This document shows, in pieces, positions 12,908 to 19,849 of a stretch of 23,635 nucleotides of DNA (its first letter is position 1; the number at the start of each line of letters is the position of its first letter). The stretch lies in the IMG/VR virus record IMGVR_UViG_3300020408_000039, positions 1-23,635 of that record; one strand, written 5' to 3'. Below the pieces are notes generated by a model, which was not told the DNA's origin, searched no databases, and was given only the letters and a program-made list of their open reading frames with translations. Origin of the DNA: a virus. Both the position numbers and the translations under genes were made by a program.

Positions 12908-13923
12908 TACCCTCCTCCGTAGTATCCACCCCCACTTGATCCCGAAGACCCGCTAGAACTAGAAGAACCACTAGAAGAACTAGAACTACTTGATCCACTT
13001 GAGGATGAAGAACTGCTTGACGAACTTGACGAACTTGATGAACTGCTCGACGAGGAACTTGTATCAGTAGATGATGTACTACTATAAGTGGTAGAGGAAG
13101 AGGCATTTGAATCTGTTGTACTTAATGTGACACCAGTTGATGTCGCAGTGCTTGCTGTTTCTGTTGTTGATGCTGATCCACCACCTGATGCTATTAATCC
13201 AGTAGAAGAACCACCACCTGATGCAGAACCTGTGGAAGCAGTGCTTTGTCTAGGTCTATTGTATCTAGGTAATCCTATGAATTCTTCTGCGAGTGATCCT
13301 TCAGTCTTCTTGTTGCCATCCATATCTACTTCAGCATTAGGTAGATACCTTGCTAATCTTCTAAACTCTGAGATAAAGTCTGTTAGATATTGTGGTTTTA
13401 AAATGTAAATATTTCTTTTAGTATCATTTATTTTGGACTCGTAGTCGTAGTAGGATATTGCATTTCTAGACGCGGATTTTGTAAGGACGGTGCCATCGGG
13501 TTTCGTATATTGGAAAGACTCCGAAACAGTAATCCCACTAGGAAGTAGGACGAGATCAAGACTAGGACTCTTATACTCCTTTGTTTCATAGTGACTAACT
13601 CCTTCTACTGAACCATATTTATCTCGAACATAACCCAACAAATCCTCACGATTCATTGGCCAGTCCTCATTAACATTTATAATATTATTTACTAAGAGAA
13701 GAACCCAATCAAGTCCTGCATCTTTATAAAGATTAAATGCAACTTGATCTGGTCTCTCTCCATCTTGTATTTCATATTGTATAAAACCAAGTAATGAACC
13801 TTGCAAGTCATCTCTTACTTTAATACGTCTAAAAATGTTTACTGCTAGTTCATATGGTTGAGTACCATCAATTCTAGTTTTGTTTCTTACGTAAACTTTA
13901 GGTAGGAATTTAAAATATGCCAT
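12904..13923 (-). CDS. 53: Baseplate wedge protein gp53 with a Ser/Gly-rich extension
   Basis: Residues 1-226 match T4-type gp53: the start MAYFKFLPKVYVRNKTRIDG, then NIFRRIKVRDDLQGSLLGF, DGERPDQVAFNLYKDAGLDW and WPMNREDLLGYVRDKYGS, a LysM-like wedge protein that joins wedges around the hub. T4 gp53 is 196 aa. Here residues about 227-339 are an added Ser/Thr/Gly tail with a run of 21 Ser and a GGGYYGGGY end. The tail is probably disordered and may lie on the baseplate surface or act as a linker. The gene is transcribed leftward after gp48, with which it shares one base, and converges on the 81-aa gene. Confidence 0.9.
   Translation of the reverse strand: MAYFKFLPKVYVRNKTRIDGTQPYELAVNIFRRIKVRDDLQGSLLGFIQYEIQDGERPDQVAFNLYKDAGLDWVLLLVNNIINVNEDWPMNREDLLGYVRDKYGSVEGVSHYETKEYKSPSLDLVLLPSGITVSESFQYTKPDGTVLTKSASRNAISYYDYESKINDTKRNIYILKPQYLTDFISEFRRLARYLPNAEVDMDGNKKTEGSLAEEFIGLPRYNRPRQSTASTGSASGGGSSTGLIASGGGSASTTETASTATSTGVTLSTTDSNASSSTTYSSTSSTDTSSSSSSSSSSSSSSSSSSSSSGSSSSSSSSGSSSSSGSSGSSGGGYYGGGY
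12907..13245 (-). repeat. Low-complexity Ser/Thr/Gly-coding tract in gp53
   Basis: This tract encodes the last 113 residues of gp53. The longest run, 21 Ser codons at 12997-13059, uses all six serine codons (AGT 6, TCA 6, TCG 4, TCC 2, AGC 2, TCT 1). The tract is therefore repetitive in protein but only loosely repetitive in DNA. Confidence 0.85.
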
Positions 13924-15002
13924 TAGATGTCTGCTATTGATGCTTTAGTTAAGAATGCTGTCTCATCAAACGTTAGAGTCATTTGAAAATTAGCAGGACC
14001 ATAATCCACACCTGTATCAAGAGCATCTTTCAATGAATTGTATGGACCGTTAGGTGATAGGTTTAAATTTAGATCTTTCAATACTAATTTAGTAGGGAAT
14101 TGCATAATTCTTTTCAAACCCATTGGAGATGAACCTGTCATCTCTACCTCACCATCTGCATTTGCTCTTCCTTCTACACGAATAATATCTAGTCTAAAGT
14201 AGTCAGGTATAGTTAACCAACGACCTGACCCAGAAGCACCACCCCTAAATGCTGCATTAACTATGTTTTGATTAGTTTCCCCTTCAACATCTTCAGATAC
14301 TCCTCCTCCTGCACTTGGATCTTCATCTGTTGAATCTTGTAATCCAGGTAGCATTGCTTTACGAAGTGCTGCAATTATATTGAATAGTTCTTGTGCTTCT
14401 TTTGGATTTCTTGCTTGGCATTGAAAGGTAAAAGTATGAGAGCGATAGTTTGTGCCACGAAATGTTGTCTCTTGATATGGGTTAAATATTTTTCTTTTAG
14501 TCAACGCACCGATACTATTGGCATCTAAATTACCTGCATTACCTGCACCCATCACAGCACTGTTGACAGTACCTACAGCAGATGCAATTTTATCCATAAC
14601 AAATTGAGGAGTTACATTTTTAGCAGTGCTTTGTATTTTCTTAATTAAATCATCCTCTTGACCTGCTGCTGCATTAGCAAATGCGTCTAGTGCTGCCATA
14701 CCCGCAGCACCAACAGTTGTCTTCTGATATTGTGTCGAATATGACTCTTTTAATTGTGGAGGTAAGTATAAATAAATAGTTTCATTAATACTACCTTCTG
14801 CTTCTCCACCACCCCCAATGACTTTACCTTCTCCATAGTTGGTATTGGTTCCAGAACCTTGACCGATGTAACTATATGGATTTCCTCTTTCGGAACTATA
14901 TATTTTTATCTGTAGGTAATCAACGAAAGCAGACTCGAAAGAATCACGACCCGTGATACCGAGAGAACTACCTGTTATTGATCTAGGATATACTAATGGC
15001 AT
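13923..15002 (-). CDS. 48: Baseplate tail-tube cap protein gp48
   Basis: This 359-aa protein matches T4-type gp48 (364 aa) in plan. The N-terminus MPLVYPRSITGSSLGITGRD is followed by a membrane-active-looking helix region (residues about 120-180, Ala-rich) and the tail-tube-fold section NPYQETTFRGTNYRSHTFTF, with QARNPKEAQELFNIIAALRK. gp48 sits on the hub and starts the tail tube together with gp54. It is the first gene of a two-gene minus-strand unit with gp53. Its ATG lies 6 bases from the divergent gp4 ATG, so promoters for both genes must sit inside the opposite coding regions. Confidence 0.88.
   Translation of the reverse strand: MPLVYPRSITGSSLGITGRDSFESAFVDYLQIKIYSSERGNPYSYIGQGSGTNTNYGEGKVIGGGGEAEGSINETIYLYLPPQLKESYSTQYQKTTVGAAGMAALDAFANAAAGQEDDLIKKIQSTAKNVTPQFVMDKIASAVGTVNSAVMGAGNAGNLDANSIGALTKRKIFNPYQETTFRGTNYRSHTFTFQCQARNPKEAQELFNIIAALRKAMLPGLQDSTDEDPSAGGGVSEDVEGETNQNIVNAAFRGGASGSGRWLTIPDYFRLDIIRVEGRANADGEVEMTGSSPMGLKRIMQFPTKLVLKDLNLNLSPNGPYNSLKDALDTGVDYGPANFQMTLTFDETAFLTKASIADI
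14767..14774 (+). promoter_or_regulatory. Candidate late promoter for the gp4 unit, inside antisense gp48
   Basis: TATAAATA is an exact T4 late-promoter octamer on the plus strand, inside the minus-strand gp48 gene and about 235 bp before the gp4 ATG. The gp4-gp48 gap is too short for a promoter, so an upstream site like this is needed for gp4. The motif could also occur by chance in AT-rich DNA. Confidence 0.4.
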
Positions 15003-15008
15003 TTGTTT

Positions 15009-15449
15009 ATGACTAAAAGTTACTCAGGAAAATTCAAACCAAGTTACCCTGGAAAATACAAAGGGGATCCTACTAACATTATTTATAGAAGTTTATGGGA
15101 AAGAAAGTTTATGGTCTGGTGCGACCGCAATATAAACGTAGAGGAATGGGGCAGTGAAGAAATTATCATCCCGTATATTAGTCCTGTGGATGGTAGGGTT
15201 CATCGCTATTTTCCAGATTTTTACGTCAGAGCAAGGACCAAAACTGGGGGGAAGACGAGACTTATTATCGAGGTCAAACCTCTTAAGCAGACACAGACAC
15301 CTAAGAAACAACAGCGACGTACAAAGAAATATTTGAATGAGGTAAGAACATATGCTGTTAATGATGCAAAGTGGAAAGCAGCAAGAGAATATTGTAAGGA
15401 TCGTCAAATGGTATTTATGATACTAACCGAGAAAGAGTTACAAGTATGA
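15009..15449 (+). CDS. 4: Head-completion protein gp4 (nuclease fold)
   Basis: The 146-aa product matches T4 gp4 (about 150 aa) from the start (SGKFKPSYPGKYKGDPTNI) through YRSLWERKFMVWCDRN, WGSEEIIIPY, YFPDFYV and LIIEVKP. The last three carry Glu, Asp and E-x-K in a PD-(D/E)XK-like, TnsA-like nuclease fold. gp4 acts late in head maturation and is needed before tails join. ATG 15009 is preferred to an upstream in-frame TTG at 15003. The gene diverges from gp48 and is ATGA-coupled to the next gene, probably the gp2 homologue, as in T4 where genes 2 and 4 are neighbours. Confidence 0.92.
   Translation: MTKSYSGKFKPSYPGKYKGDPTNIIYRSLWERKFMVWCDRNINVEEWGSEEIIIPYISPVDGRVHRYFPDFYVRARTKTGGKTRLIIEVKPLKQTQTPKKQQRRTKKYLNEVRTYAVNDAKWKAAREYCKDRQMVFMILTEKELQV
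15080..15087 (-). promoter_or_regulatory. Candidate late promoter for gp48-gp53, inside antisense gp4
   Basis: The minus strand reads TATAAATAATG from 15087 leftward, an exact T4 late-promoter octamer located in the gp4 coding region. Transcription would start near 15073, giving a leader of about 70 nt before the gp48 ATG at 15002. It mirrors the plus-strand site at 14767. Confidence 0.5.
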
Positions 15450-15919
15450 GCACCTTCACCGATATAAAAGCAAAACAAACTGGTGGTAGAACTAAACAGT
15501 GGTGGAGAAACAGGTTAAGAACTACTCTCAATACTTACGTTCAACCAGAGATAGGTAGGATGGTGTTCTTTGACTATCCAAACCCAAAGTTTAAAGAAAA
15601 GATGTTTCATTGGGATGCGTTTCCATTGGTGTACATTATGAATGAAGATGCTAATCATTTCTGGGGTGCTAACTTACATTACGTGATGCCATTGGAACGT
15701 ACAGCGATGGGTGAAGCATTAGCAGCAGGTAATTCTATATCAAGTGATGTTTTTGCTCTTACCGTGCATAAATACTTGAGGAATAGAGTGCGTGGTGCTT
15801 TATTAGACATACCAGAATCTGATTGGGCAGATATAGGTTTGATGCCCTTAGAACAATTTTATGTAACTATTAATGGAAGAGATAAACCTATGCCAACGCA
15901 ATTAGCACTAAAAAGATGA
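15446..15919 (+). CDS. Probable DNA-end protector-like protein (gp2-like), 157 aa
   Basis: The core MVFFDYPNPKFKEKMFHWDAFPLVYIMN, here described by its ends (MVFFDYPNPKF and HWDAFPLVYIM), with WGANLHYVMP after it, matches a phage family usually labelled DNA end protector in T4-like genomes (a Tyr-Asp/FPL motif followed by a GxNxHY motif). T4 gp2 is longer (274 aa), so this would be a core version. T4 gp2 binds DNA ends in the head and shields them from host RecBCD. The support is synteny with gp4 and this motif; a neck or baseplate structural protein is an alternative. It is coupled to its neighbours by ATGA at both ends. Confidence 0.5.
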   Translation: MSTFTDIKAKQTGGRTKQWWRNRLRTTLNTYVQPEIGRMVFFDYPNPKFKEKMFHWDAFPLVYIMNEDANHFWGANLHYVMPLERTAMGEALAAGNSISSDVFALTVHKYLRNRVRGALLDIPESDWADIGLMPLEQFYVTINGRDKPMPTQLALKR

Positions 15920-16605
15920 GAAATTTTAGAGGTTTTCAAAATTTTATAGGAACAGGAGCATATGAACCCACAAAGACTAATCTCTTTGAGGTACATATAG
16001 ATACTCCTCGTTTTGTATTTGCAGGACCTGATAATACATTGAGTCCTAGTGGATCAATAGAGTTAAGAGAATGGTCAGATGCAGTAGACTATCTCGCAGA
16101 TGAAGTGGTGATACCGTCAAGAGCATTGATGACAGGAGATGTTCAGAACTTTGGTATCCAAAGAAAGTTTGCTACGCAACAGCAACCACAGGAAATGAAT
16201 ATACAATTTCTAGTTCCAAGAAACCAGTGGACAAGATATGTTTTTGATCGTTGGATTCAAATAATCAGCAGAGATAGTGACAATAGAACTATGTTTTATG
16301 ATGATTACGTGGCAGACATACAGATAACTAAGTATGAAAGTGGTTCTAATGAGATATTAAGAGCAATAGATAATAACGGAAAGATAGTAGGAAAAACTAG
16401 ATTAAATAAACCAACAGCAGTATGGACTGCATTTAATTGTTTCCCAGTTAATGTAAGTACAATGAAATTTAATAATGGACCTCAACAACTAATGAAACTA
16501 GATGTTCAGTTCAGAATAGAGAGACTACGTATGGAAGCACTACTAAGAACAACTGGAGATTGGACTGTAGATACATTTACAGATGAGAAGGTAGTTCTAG
16601 GTTAG
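15916..16605 (+). CDS. Tail-tube-fold baseplate protein, probably gp54-like tube initiator
   Basis: This 229-aa protein has the pattern of the tail-tube superfamily. An N-terminal strand (TNLFEVHIDTP) is followed by LADEVVIPSRALMTGD and FATQQQPQEMNIQFLVPR, then YVFDRWIQIISR with MFYDDYVADIQITKYE, as in gp19, gp48 and gp54. Because gp48 lies nearby and gp19 is usually elsewhere in cyanophages, the tail-tube initiator gp54 is the best guess; T4 gp54 is longer (320 aa). A late-promoter-like site follows its stop. It could instead be another tube or completion protein of the same fold. Confidence 0.55.
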   Translation: MRNFRGFQNFIGTGAYEPTKTNLFEVHIDTPRFVFAGPDNTLSPSGSIELREWSDAVDYLADEVVIPSRALMTGDVQNFGIQRKFATQQQPQEMNIQFLVPRNQWTRYVFDRWIQIISRDSDNRTMFYDDYVADIQITKYESGSNEILRAIDNNGKIVGKTRLNKPTAVWTAFNCFPVNVSTMKFNNGPQQLMKLDVQFRIERLRMEALLRTTGDWTVDTFTDEKVVLG

Positions 16606-16609
16606 GGTG

Positions 16610-16619
16610 CTAAATAACT
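16610..16619 (+). promoter_or_regulatory. Candidate late promoter before gp26 (CTAAATAACT)
   Basis: CTAAATAACT lies in the 38-bp gap before gp26, one of the few true gaps in the window, and continues as CTAAATAACTATATAC, close to the extended T4 late consensus. A start near 16623-16626 gives a leader of about 20 nt. It would drive gp26, the frameshift ORF, the tape-measure-like genes and the hub gene. Confidence 0.6.
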
Positions 16620-16643
16620 ATATACTGAGTTGAATTTAAAACT

Positions 16644-17354
16644 ATGCCAATGCCATTACCGACCCTCGTGGTCCCTGAGTATGAATGTACCTTACCATTC
16701 GGTCAAAAGGTAACATATCGTCCATTCCTAGTTCGTGAAGAGAAATTGCTTTATATGGCAATGGAATCTCAAGATCAAAAGGAAATGATCAAGGCAGTAA
16801 AAGAGATTATTAAAAATTGTACAAGTGTAAAGAAGATAGAATCACTTGCTACATTTGATATTGAATATTTGTTCTTACGTATTCGTGCTAAGTCAGTAGG
16901 TGAAGTCAGTGAGTTTAAAGTGACTGCTCCTGATGATAATGAAACACAAGTTGATGTTGAAGTCAATCTTGAGGAAGTTGAGGTTGTTGTTCCTGATAAC
17001 CATACAAATAAAATAAAAATTACTGATGATGTCACACTTGTAATGAAGTATCCTTCTATCGATACTTTTGTAAAGAATAATTTAGCAGATGAACCTAAAC
17101 TTGATGACATTTTCCAACTTGCAGCAGATTGTGTTGACAAAATTGCCAACGGTGATGAAGTAGAAAACGCAAAAGCATACAAGAAGGCAGAACTCATAAG
17201 TTTCTTTGAAGGTATGAATAATATGCAGTTTCAGAAAGTACAATCTTTCTTTGAGACAATGCCTAAAGTATCTCACACTATTGAAATTTTCAATCCTAAG
17301 ACTGAGAAAAAGAGTGAGATGTTATTAGAGGGGATGGCAAGTTTTTTCGCATAG
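16644..17354 (+). CDS. 26: Baseplate hub / tail-assembly chaperone gp26 (short, non-shifted product)
   Basis: This 236-aa protein fits the T4 gp26 baseplate family (T4: 208 aa): VPEYECTLPFGQKVTYRPFL, VREEKLLYMAMES and IKNCTS in the first 70 residues, then a central acidic beta region and a C-terminal helix ending in LEGMASFFA. The N-terminal part is the same type as proteins that act as tail-assembly chaperones in other phages. The gene ends at TTTTTTC GCA TAG, and the -1 frame stays open for 66 more codons, so part of the ribosomes probably make a 301-aa form. It lies directly before two tape-measure-like genes. The T4-based name gp26 and the chaperone role are both inferred. Confidence 0.85.
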   Translation: MPMPLPTLVVPEYECTLPFGQKVTYRPFLVREEKLLYMAMESQDQKEMIKAVKEIIKNCTSVKKIESLATFDIEYLFLRIRAKSVGEVSEFKVTAPDDNETQVDVEVNLEEVEVVVPDNHTNKIKITDDVTLVMKYPSIDTFVKNNLADEPKLDDIFQLAADCVDKIANGDEVENAKAYKKAELISFFEGMNNMQFQKVQSFFETMPKVSHTIEIFNPKTEKKSEMLLEGMASFFA

Positions 17355-17361
17355 CCCTCTC
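17328..17361 (+). promoter_or_regulatory. Predicted -1 programmed ribosomal frameshift site
   Basis: The slippery heptamer T_TTT_TTC (17342-17348) is in the correct phase of gp26 (AGT TTT TTC). An SD-like GAGGGG (17328-17333) lies 8-10 nt upstream, the place where internal SDs stimulate -1 shifts. Six bases downstream, CCCTCTC (17355-17361) is perfectly complementary to GAGAGGG at 17456-17462 and could form a long-range stem. P2 uses the related heptamer T_TTT_TTG for its E/E' frameshift. Confidence 0.7.
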
Positions 17362-17548
17362 ACACGATACATTGATGAATCTATATGAAGTGAACTTTGC
17401 ATTGATGCAGCATCACAAGTATAGTCTGACTGAATTAGAACAAATGATGCCTTGGGAGAGGGATGTCTATGTAAATATGCTCATACGACATCTTCGTGAA
17501 GAAGAAGCACGTCAGAAACAAGCGAACGCACAACACCAATCATTGTAA
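17348..17548 (+). CDS. Frameshift extension of gp26 (tail-assembly chaperone C-terminal part); 57-aa ORF if started at ATG 17375
   Basis: After a -1 shift at 17342-17348 the frame reads CGC ATA GCC CTC and so on without a stop to TAA 17546-17548, adding 66 residues to gp26 residue 235. From ATG 17375 the same frame could also make 57 aa alone, although no Shine-Dalgarno precedes that ATG. The sequence (HHKYSLTELEQMMPWERDVY, then a charged helix MLIRHLREEEARQKQ) resembles the short T-type extensions of tail-chaperone fusions, which carry a Leu-Pro/Met-Pro-Trp segment. Such extensions recruit the tape measure protein for chaperone binding. The next gene starts at GTG 17549, one base after the stop. 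Confidence 0.7.
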   Translation, partial: RIALSHDTLMNLYEVNFALMQHHKYSLTELEQMMPWERDVYVNMLIRHLREEEARQKQANAQHQSL

Positions 17549-19849
17549 GTGGCAAAAACAGCATCACCATTAAAGATTAAAAAGTTTCTTGCACCCACCC
17601 CAGGTGGACCGCAAGGAGATCCTGTTAAGACTCTAACTTTTGCTATCAACAGGATGGGTTTTGCTGTGGCAGATATTGGTCAGTTGATGGTTGATGACTT
17701 GGCAGCAGCACAGGGAAGTCTAATTAATGCAGAGAATGATCGTAAGAAACAGTTAGAAATAGATAGGAAGGCAGAAGAGCAGTACGAAAAAGATCTAGAC
17801 AAAAAAGACATCGAAGATGGTGCTAAACAAGGAATCAAAAAGGCACCTAAGAAAATTGGGTGGATAGAAGCACTTTTAAAACCCCTAAAGTGGTTAGCAA
17901 AAGCATTTCTTGGTTGGGGTGTCTTAACTTTCTTACAACAACCTGGAAAAAGAAATGATTTAAGAATAGGATTAGCGGTCATAGGTGGGTGGTTCAAAAC
18001 TCTCTACAAAGTAACCACAGGAAGCATAGGACTAATACTTGATGGACTTGGAACAAAGAGTCCACTTATGGCAGTTTTAAAAATTGTCAGTGGTATTGGA
18101 GGATTATTTTTAGCAACTAGAATATTACGACCTTGGAAATTAATTGGTGATTATAAAAGATTAGAGAAATATTATAAAGCGTTCAAATATCGTAAACCTG
18201 GATCTAAATTTGCAGAAGGTAGGAGAATAGTAAAACAGAGACAATTAAATAAACAATTACGTGCCAGAAAACTCCTTCGTATGAAACGTCTGGCAAAAGT
18301 CAGGAGTGGTAGATTTTTACAAAGAGGAGGTAGGTTCCTAAAAGGTCCTGGTGTTAGTAAATTTATGAAAGTGGGTGGTAAGTTCCTCAAAGGTGGAGGA
18401 ATGTCAGTATTAGCAGGTGCATTCTCATTTGGAAACAGATTAGCATCTGGTAAGTCAATGCAAAACGCAGTTGGAGGTGGTGCAGGTGCTGTTATTGGTG
18501 GTTTGGCATTGTCAGCACTACTTACACCTATTCTTGGTCCATTTGGTCCTATTGTTGGTCAACTTGTAGGATCATTCCTTGGAGACAAGATAGGTGCCTT
18601 CGTAGGTGATGCTATGACACCTCTTTTCAAACCTATAAAAAGAGCATTTGGTATGTACTTTAAGATCTTCAAGGCATATTATAGTGGAATAGCAGAAGCG
18701 TTTGCTGACCTATGGAATGATGGGATAGCACCACTTTTCGCCAGAATGCAAGAAATATTTAAACCCCTTATAGATGCAGGAATACAAAGGATTACTGATA
18801 CGTTTAATAGTCCTTGGGCACAAGAAGCAATGTATAATTTAGTTAGATTAGTCAATTCTGGTAAAAGATTAATGAATAAAACCTTAAATGCGTTAAACAT
18901 AGGTACAGATGAGCAGAAAATAACTAGAGAAGTAGAAAATAAACAGTTAGATATAGCAGACAGTCTAGCAAAAATAAAAATGCTAGAAAAAATTCAAGAA
19001 GAGAAAGGTGAAGACTATAAAGGACCTTGGTTTAACAAATGGAGATTTTCTGTCTCAGAACGTATTGAGAAAGAAAAGGAATATCTAGCAAAATTACAAT
19101 CAAAAGAAAGTGAACTAATAGCAGAGCAAACAGCACAAAGAAATGAAGAGATAACAGGAGCACTTCCTGCTGTATTCCCACTAAAAGATGGATTCTTAGA
19201 TAAAAGTGCAGGAACATATACAGCGGGAGGATTAAAAGAAGGTATGGTCATAAGACCTAGAAATCCAGAAAGTTTTCCTATAGATGTTTTTGCTATAAAA
19301 GCAGGTAAGATACGTCAGTATAATTATAAACCAAAAGGATATATGAAAGCAGGGATGATTATTGAGGGTGATGGTGAAAATCCAGATATTAACTACAGAA
19401 ATGTGAACCCTACTGTTCCTCATAAAACAAGGGTAAAACCTGGTGATAAAATAGGTGAGTTAATAGATGCTAGAAAACATATTAACTATGCTAATCCCCT
19501 TTTAGGTATGATGGATTCGTCAATGACATTTCTTGTAGCACAGGCATATAAAAACCATAAAAAAGAACCTAAAGGAAAATATAATAAGAACATAATTCCA
19601 TTGGATAGTCTATATCCTGAGATATTCTCTTCACAAGAGGAAAACGACATTGTAAGTAACACAGTTAACCCCGAAGAAATAAATAACAGTGATACCGTCA
19701 ACGCAAATGATCTGGTTAATGAAAAAGAGTATGTAGTTGATGATAACTCAGGTGAAATAACTATTGTTCAACCAGTAAATCAACCTGTCGTTATCACAGG
19801 TAATGAAACGATTGTGGCATACACACAAAATGACGCGACAGTTTACTAA
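17549..19849 (+). CDS. Tape-measure-like tail protein 1, 766 aa, GTG start
   Basis: The gene starts at GTG right after the frameshift ORF stop. Features in order: a short N-terminal motif (KKFLAPTPGG), a heptad-rich coiled coil (about residues 55-100, with QLEIDRKAEEQ), hydrophobic segments near 110-160, a basic stretch (about 205-265), and a Gly-rich hydrophobic hairpin (about 290-345, AGAVIGGLALSALLTPILGP). Another coiled coil follows. Residues about 575-650 (VFAIKAGKIRQYNYKPKGYM, then VKPGDKIGELID) look like an M23 peptidase fold without its zinc-binding His residues. Large size, hydrophobic segments and position after the chaperone suggest a tape measure or internal hub protein (gp29-like). 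It shares the N-terminal pattern with the next gene. Confidence 0.6.
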   Translation: MAKTASPLKIKKFLAPTPGGPQGDPVKTLTFAINRMGFAVADIGQLMVDDLAAAQGSLINAENDRKKQLEIDRKAEEQYEKDLDKKDIEDGAKQGIKKAPKKIGWIEALLKPLKWLAKAFLGWGVLTFLQQPGKRNDLRIGLAVIGGWFKTLYKVTTGSIGLILDGLGTKSPLMAVLKIVSGIGGLFLATRILRPWKLIGDYKRLEKYYKAFKYRKPGSKFAEGRRIVKQRQLNKQLRARKLLRMKRLAKVRSGRFLQRGGRFLKGPGVSKFMKVGGKFLKGGGMSVLAGAFSFGNRLASGKSMQNAVGGGAGAVIGGLALSALLTPILGPFGPIVGQLVGSFLGDKIGAFVGDAMTPLFKPIKRAFGMYFKIFKAYYSGIAEAFADLWNDGIAPLFARMQEIFKPLIDAGIQRITDTFNSPWAQEAMYNLVRLVNSGKRLMNKTLNALNIGTDEQKITREVENKQLDIADSLAKIKMLEKIQEEKGEDYKGPWFNKWRFSVSERIEKEKEYLAKLQSKESELIAEQTAQRNEEITGALPAVFPLKDGFLDKSAGTYTAGGLKEGMVIRPRNPESFPIDVFAIKAGKIRQYNYKPKGYMKAGMIIEGDGENPDINYRNVNPTVPHKTRVKPGDKIGELIDARKHINYANPLLGMMDSSMTFLVAQAYKNHKKEPKGKYNKNIIPLDSLYPEIFSSQEENDIVSNTVNPEEINNSDTVNANDLVNEKEYVVDDNSGEITIVQPVNQPVVITGNETIVAYTQNDATVY

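Noticed and set aside
12876-13106. Minus-strand Val/Leu/Pro-rich ORF over the gp53 tail
   Set aside because: It is a frame-shadow of the low-complexity serine tract; repetitive composition gives no stops but no protein-like sequence.
13088-13408. Plus-strand ORF of 106 aa, acidic and Val-rich, opposite gp53
   Set aside because: It is the mirror of the Ser/Thr/Gly-rich gp53 coding sequence; long antisense frames arise easily there, and it has no start signal or family pattern.
13613-13623. GATAAATA late-promoter-like octamer on the minus strand inside gp53
   Set aside because: It lies in the middle of gp53 with no downstream gene that needs it; one-base variants of the motif are common in AT-rich sequence.
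15009-15449. TnsA-like endonuclease hinting at a Tn7-type transposon
   Set aside because: The match is to the gp4 head-completion protein, which shares the TnsA-type nuclease fold; no other transposition genes or end repeats are present.
16775-17197. Minus-strand Ser/Thr-rich ORF of 140 aa opposite gp26
   Set aside because: Its composition reflects the acidic gp26 codons read backwards; no independent support.
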